Assembly (NCBI GenBank): GCA_020025715.1
Contig: JAHHRQ010000025.1
Location: forward strand, 1-24,932
DNA: 24,932 bases
Origin: Oscillospiraceae bacterium
GTDB taxonomy: Bacteria; Bacillota; Clostridia; Oscillospirales; Oscillospiraceae
Reading direction: 5' to 3'
In this document: positions 22,648 through 24,932 of the stretch, one piece after another
Numbering within the stretch: position 1 is the stretch's first letter
How the letters are laid out: the number at the start of each line of letters is the position of its first letter
Position numbers and translations under genes: made by a program
Notes under the pieces: model-generated
Told to the model about the DNA's origin: nothing
Database searches by the model: none
Seen by the model: the letters and a program-made list of their open reading frames with translations, nothing else

Positions 22648-22676
22648 AAAACCGCCCACAGCGGTTTTTTTATTTT
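22648..22676 (+). terminator. Terminator-like hairpin pointing to the plus strand
   Basis: AAAACCGC and GCGGTTTT (22648-22655 with 22661-22668) with a 5-nt loop are followed on the plus strand by a long T-rich tail. No plus-strand gene precedes it. On the minus strand it has only four T residues after the stem. It may end a small antisense transcript or be part of the intergenic structure. Confidence 0.45.
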
Positions 22677-22677
22677 T

Positions 22678-22733
22678 AAAAAATGGAGGGGAGGTTCCTC
22701 CGCCGCAGCGGATTGGAAGCGTCTCCCCTCCAT
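22678..22733 (-). terminator. Large hairpin and T run after phnD
   Basis: An 11-bp outer stem (22683-22693 with 22723-22733) continues after a bulge into TTCC/GGAA (22695-22698, 22715-22718) and TCCGC/GCGGA (22699-22703, 22708-22712), about 20 bp in all. On the minus strand it is followed by five or six T residues. It sits 23 bp after the phnD stop and probably terminates most phnD transcripts, with read-through to phnC. Confidence 0.8.
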
Positions 22734-22755
22734 GGGTTTTATTTACCGTGCGGGA

Positions 22756-23853
22756 TTACTTGCTGAGCTCCTGAATGAGCTTCTGAGCAGCACGCTCGCT
22801 GTCGTAGTCAGCAGACTGTGCAACCTGATAGCCGTTGTGGCTGTAAATTGCGATAACTTCCTTACCCTCGGGAGTGTTGCCGATGTTGATGAAGGCATTC
22901 TGGAGAGCCTCGATCATATCAGCGTCCATAACGGGAGAGGATTTGCTGACGGAAATGGTGTCGTTGTAGATGGGAGAGGTTACGCCGATAACGTTGGTCT
23001 CTTCCCAGATGGAGCCTTCGCGGTTGAACTCGGTGTTCCATCTCTCAGCGTAGTCACGGCGAGCATCTGCGTAGGTGCAGAGAACGTCGATCTGGCCGGA
23101 AGCAAGGCGAGCAAAAGCGGAAGCGTAGGAATCAGCCTGAACAGCGCTGTTCAGATCGGTGATGCCCTTCTCGAAACGATCCTGCATCCACAGAGAGGGG
23201 TAAACGTAACCTGCAGGAGAGGAAACGCCCATGACGCTCCAGTTTGCGCTGTTGATGTCGTCCCAAGTCAGCTCCTCACCGGCGTTGACCTTAGCAGCAA
23301 GCTCCTGACCCTTTTCGGAGGGGCCTGCGATCATAAGAGCGCGGTAGGAAACAGCCTGATTCTCGGAAGCCTCGGTGAGCTGACCGTCGTTCCAGGACTT
23401 AGCATCGTCGAAGTCCTTGCTCAGACCGTCGCGGGTAGCAGTAAGGATAACATCTGCGCCGTCATCATAGAGAACGTAGGTGCTTCCGGGGATAAGACCG
23501 ATGTCAGCGGTACCGGCGCTCAGTGCCTCACCGACAGCCTCAAAGGTGGTGCCGACGTTGATAACAACTTCGCCGATTTCGTAACCCTGATTGAGCATCT
23601 CAGCCTTGAGCAGCTCCTTCAGAGGCTCGGTAACGGTGATGATTTCATCAGGCTCACGGGAAGGAACAAAGTAAACGCTGAGAGTGTCAACGTGCTTTAA
23701 TTCCTCATTAGTCTCTGCATCAGCAGGTGCCTCAGCATCGGTCTGAGCTTCGGCTTCGGGTGCAGGCTGCTCAGCAGGTGCCTTTTCGCCGCAGCCGATC
23801 AGAAGAGCTGCACACATAACTAATGCAAGTACAATGGATAATAACTTTTTCAT
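22756..23853 (-). CDS. phnD: Phosphonate-type ABC transporter substrate-binding lipoprotein
   Basis: Extracytoplasmic binding protein of the PhnD family, 365 residues. The signal peptide ends in a lipobox, LIGC, with Cys21 the lipidated residue, so it is anchored to the outer face of the membrane. An acidic Ala/Pro/Glu linker follows (22-53). The mature fold shows the two-lobe PhnD outline: VDTLSVYFVPSREPDEI, then GTTFEAVGEALSAGTADIGLIPGSTYVL, SVMGVSSPAGYVYP and LASGQIDVLCTYADARR. This group includes binding proteins for phosphonates, phosphite and related anions; the ligand here is not known. The ATG follows GGAGG. A strong hairpin separates it from phnC, the usual way to make more binding protein than transporter. 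Confidence 0.92.
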   Translation of the reverse strand: MKKLLSIVLALVMCAALLIGCGEKAPAEQPAPEAEAQTDAEAPADAETNEELKHVDTLSVYFVPSREPDEIITVTEPLKELLKAEMLNQGYEIGEVVINVGTTFEAVGEALSAGTADIGLIPGSTYVLYDDGADVILTATRDGLSKDFDDAKSWNDGQLTEASENQAVSYRALMIAGPSEKGQELAAKVNAGEELTWDDINSANWSVMGVSSPAGYVYPSLWMQDRFEKGITDLNSAVQADSYASAFARLASGQIDVLCTYADARRDYAERWNTEFNREGSIWEETNVIGVTSPIYNDTISVSKSSPVMDADMIEALQNAFINIGNTPEGKEVIAIYSHNGYQVAQSADYDSERAAQKLIQELSK

Positions 23854-24020
23854 AATGATCCTCCATTTTTTTATTATCAGAAACGGGAAAATTCGCGTTT
23901 TCAGTTAAATCTAACCGTCTCTAATATACATACTTACCCACCGGAACGCACTATGCGCCCGATTTCAACAATATTGTACCATATTACAAGAAAAAAATTT
24001 TCCTGTTTTTGTTACAATTT
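23854..24020 (-). promoter_or_regulatory. phnD promoter region with candidate operator
   Basis: On the minus strand TGGTACAAT (TACAAT at 23973-23978) is an extended -10 with no clear -35. Where a -35 would fall lies an imperfect dyad, 23986-24006: ACAAGAAAA, 3-bp centre, TTTTCCTGT, with 8 of 9 arm positions paired. A second repeat, GAAAA-N6-TTTTC (23887-23902), lies in the leader. Either could bind the RpiR-type regulator encoded just upstream. The predicted leader is about 110 nt. Confidence 0.45.
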
Positions 24021-24770
24021 TCATAGTTTCTCTCCGCGGAAGTAACAGCCCATCAATTCCTCAAACGTCAGGATAACATGTCCGAAGAAATGATTGGGTA
24101 AATCTCCCACCAAAGACTGCTTTTCCTCGTCAATTACGAAGGTTAGATCTGATATATCTGCAAGGGTGGATGAACCACGTCTTGTAAAGCTCACTATCTT
24201 AAACCCGTGCTGGCGTGCGGTTTTAACATCGTTTATAAGCGGGGTTGTCTCACCGCTCTGGGAAATTGCAATCATAATTGAGGGCTCAATATTGGTCTGA
24301 GGGCCCAGATGATTTTCGTGAAATACCATGAAATCATAAAAATGCACCCTGTTAAACACCATAAAGCCGCAGACAGCCATGCGCTGAGCTATGTAATCTG
24401 CCACCACATCGGAAAAGCCCTTTCCGTCAACAAACATCTTCTGTTCCTTGAACCGGTTCAGATACTCGCAGAACTGTATTACCTGGGAATCGTCATAGTT
24501 ATCCACAAGTTTCTTTAAAGAGTCAAAGCCCCGGCTGTCATTATTGCGCTGAACGTGCTGAGAAAGGTAGTAATACAGCTCACTGTATCCGTCAAAGCCT
24601 AATCTTTTGCACATATTTATAATAAATGTTGAAGAAACAAAATTTTCGTTTGCAATCTTCTGAATTCCAACACGTCTGCCGCCCCGCTCAATGTGGTGAA
24701 TGATACTGGTAACAATCCGTGTTTCTTCTTCCGAAAGCATATTTGTAAAAAGATAATAATTCTGGCTCAT
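24021..24770 (-). CDS. RpiR/MurR-family transcriptional regulator with SIS domain
   Basis: A 249-residue regulator. The N-terminal helix-turn-helix (about 10-75) ends in the family pattern FVSSTFIINMCKRLGFDGYSELYYYL. The C-terminal SIS domain (about 110-235) has AISQSGETTPLI, the phosphosugar-binding loop. Members usually respond to sugar phosphates or amino-sugar phosphates. I start at the ATG 24768-24770, which has GGAG 8 nt upstream; the ATG 42 bp earlier has no ribosome site at good distance. It lies immediately upstream of phnD on the same strand, so it most likely controls the transporter-phosphoesterase operon and hints that the internal signal is a phosphorylated small molecule. Confidence 0.88.
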   Translation of the reverse strand: MSQNYYLFTNMLSEEETRIVTSIIHHIERGGRRVGIQKIANENFVSSTFIINMCKRLGFDGYSELYYYLSQHVQRNNDSRGFDSLKKLVDNYDDSQVIQFCEYLNRFKEQKMFVDGKGFSDVVADYIAQRMAVCGFMVFNRVHFYDFMVFHENHLGPQTNIEPSIMIAISQSGETTPLINDVKTARQHGFKIVSFTRRGSSTLADISDLTFVIDEEKQSLVGDLPNHFFGHVILTFEELMGCYFRGEKL

Positions 24771-24932
24771 AAGATAATCTCCGTAGTTCACATCGTCGCC
24801 GTAAGGCGCCATAAGTTTTCGTTGCAGAGTTCTCCTGCAGATTTTCGCCGTTCTTTCCTGTGTCTTAACGCGAAAAATCCGGTGCGGCTACTTATTATAT
24901 ACTATTTCGTCAAAATTCGCTACTATTATATA
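24771..24932 (-). promoter_or_regulatory. Upstream region of the RpiR-type gene
   Basis: On the minus strand TATAAT (24894-24899) is a good -10, but no fitting -35 was seen. A second TATAAT lies at 24925-24930 near the window edge. AAAATTCGC at 24912-24920 repeats the same 9 bases found in the phnD leader (23888-23896), in the same orientation. The window ends here. Confidence 0.4.

Larger units (their letters stand above)
22448..22755 (-). other. 308-bp hairpin-rich phnD-phnC intergenic region
   Basis: There is no gene here. Besides the two terminator-like hairpins listed separately, the minus strand can form three more. One pairs 22566-22580 with about 22589-22603, with one mismatch and a G-U pair. 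A second is CCGGCT...AGCCGG (22546-22551 with 22495-22500), enclosing smaller repeats. A third is GGGCGC-cca-GCGCCC (22476-22490) just before the phnC ribosome site. The arrangement suggests attenuation, mRNA stabilisation of the phnD 3' end, or a mobile/repeat element. I cannot name it. Confidence 0.5.

Noticed and set aside
22423..23700. 425-codon open frame on the plus strand opposite phnD
   Set aside because: It is a shadow of phnD codon usage, begins in the structured intergenic region without a ribosome site, and has no recognisable fold.
24768..24812. Longer start for the RpiR-type gene at 24812
   Set aside because: No ribosome site lies at a workable distance, while the ATG at 24770 has GGAG 8 nt upstream and gives the usual family N-terminus.

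Overview
The window looks like a chromosomal segment from an anaerobic, probably gut-associated member of the Clostridia, possibly Oscillospirales (order-level placement is an inference). The reasons are a complete Rnf complex in the clostridial order C-D-G-E-A-B, a flavodiiron protein, moderate GC, strong AGGAGG-type ribosome sites, and several GTG/TTG codons near gene starts. No rRNA, tRNA, CRISPR array, insertion sequence or phage gene was seen. The gene content is mostly housekeeping and transport.

Layout, left to right. (1) 1-1884, minus strand: a csoR-copA copper operon. copA runs off the left edge. Its promoter has consensus -35 and -10 boxes, and the 17-bp spacer between them is the CsoR-type operator. 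(2) 1932-7054, minus strand: rnfCDGEAB, tightly coupled by TAATG/ATGA overlaps and closed by a strong terminator. A 360-bp T-rich upstream gap holds candidate control sites. (3) 7415-9857: a flavodiiron (FprA-type) gene on the minus strand, divergent from a Crp/Fnr-family regulator and a small cysteine-containing protein on the plus strand. (4) 9854-12170, minus strand: feoAB iron(II) uptake, divergent from a plus-strand operon across an imperfect 21-bp dyad. (5) 12282-13784, plus strand: a fused glyoxalase-I-like/nicotinamidase-like protein followed by an RdgB-type house-cleaning pyrophosphatase. This operon converges on a glutamine-dependent NAD synthetase (13850-15766, minus). (6) 15767-16380: a 614-bp gap with two clear divergent promoters and about 485 bp between them that I cannot explain. 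(7) 16381-18466, plus strand: an amino-acid-permease-like transporter and a membrane-anchored alpha/beta hydrolase. (8) 18525-24770, minus strand: an RpiR/MurR-type regulator with a SIS domain, then a PhnD-type lipoprotein, PhnC ATPase, two PhnE permeases and a 5'-nucleotidase-family phosphoesterase without a signal peptide.

Themes. The redox parts fit together: Rnf couples ferredoxin oxidation to NAD+ reduction, the flavodiiron protein removes O2 (or NO), NadE and the nicotinamidase-like fusion touch the NAD pool, and Feo/Cop handle the metals that iron-sulfur enzymes depend on or are damaged by. The organophosphorus cluster is the most open functional question. It has a phosphonate-type importer, an apparently cytoplasmic phosphoesterase and a sugar-phosphate-sensing type of regulator, but no C-P lyase genes in view. 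Its phnD-phnC gap is unusually rich in hairpins.

The best leads are the VOC-cysteine hydrolase fusion, the phn/RpiR/phosphoesterase cluster with its structured intergenic region, and several candidate operators. None of these proves a new system from sequence alone.
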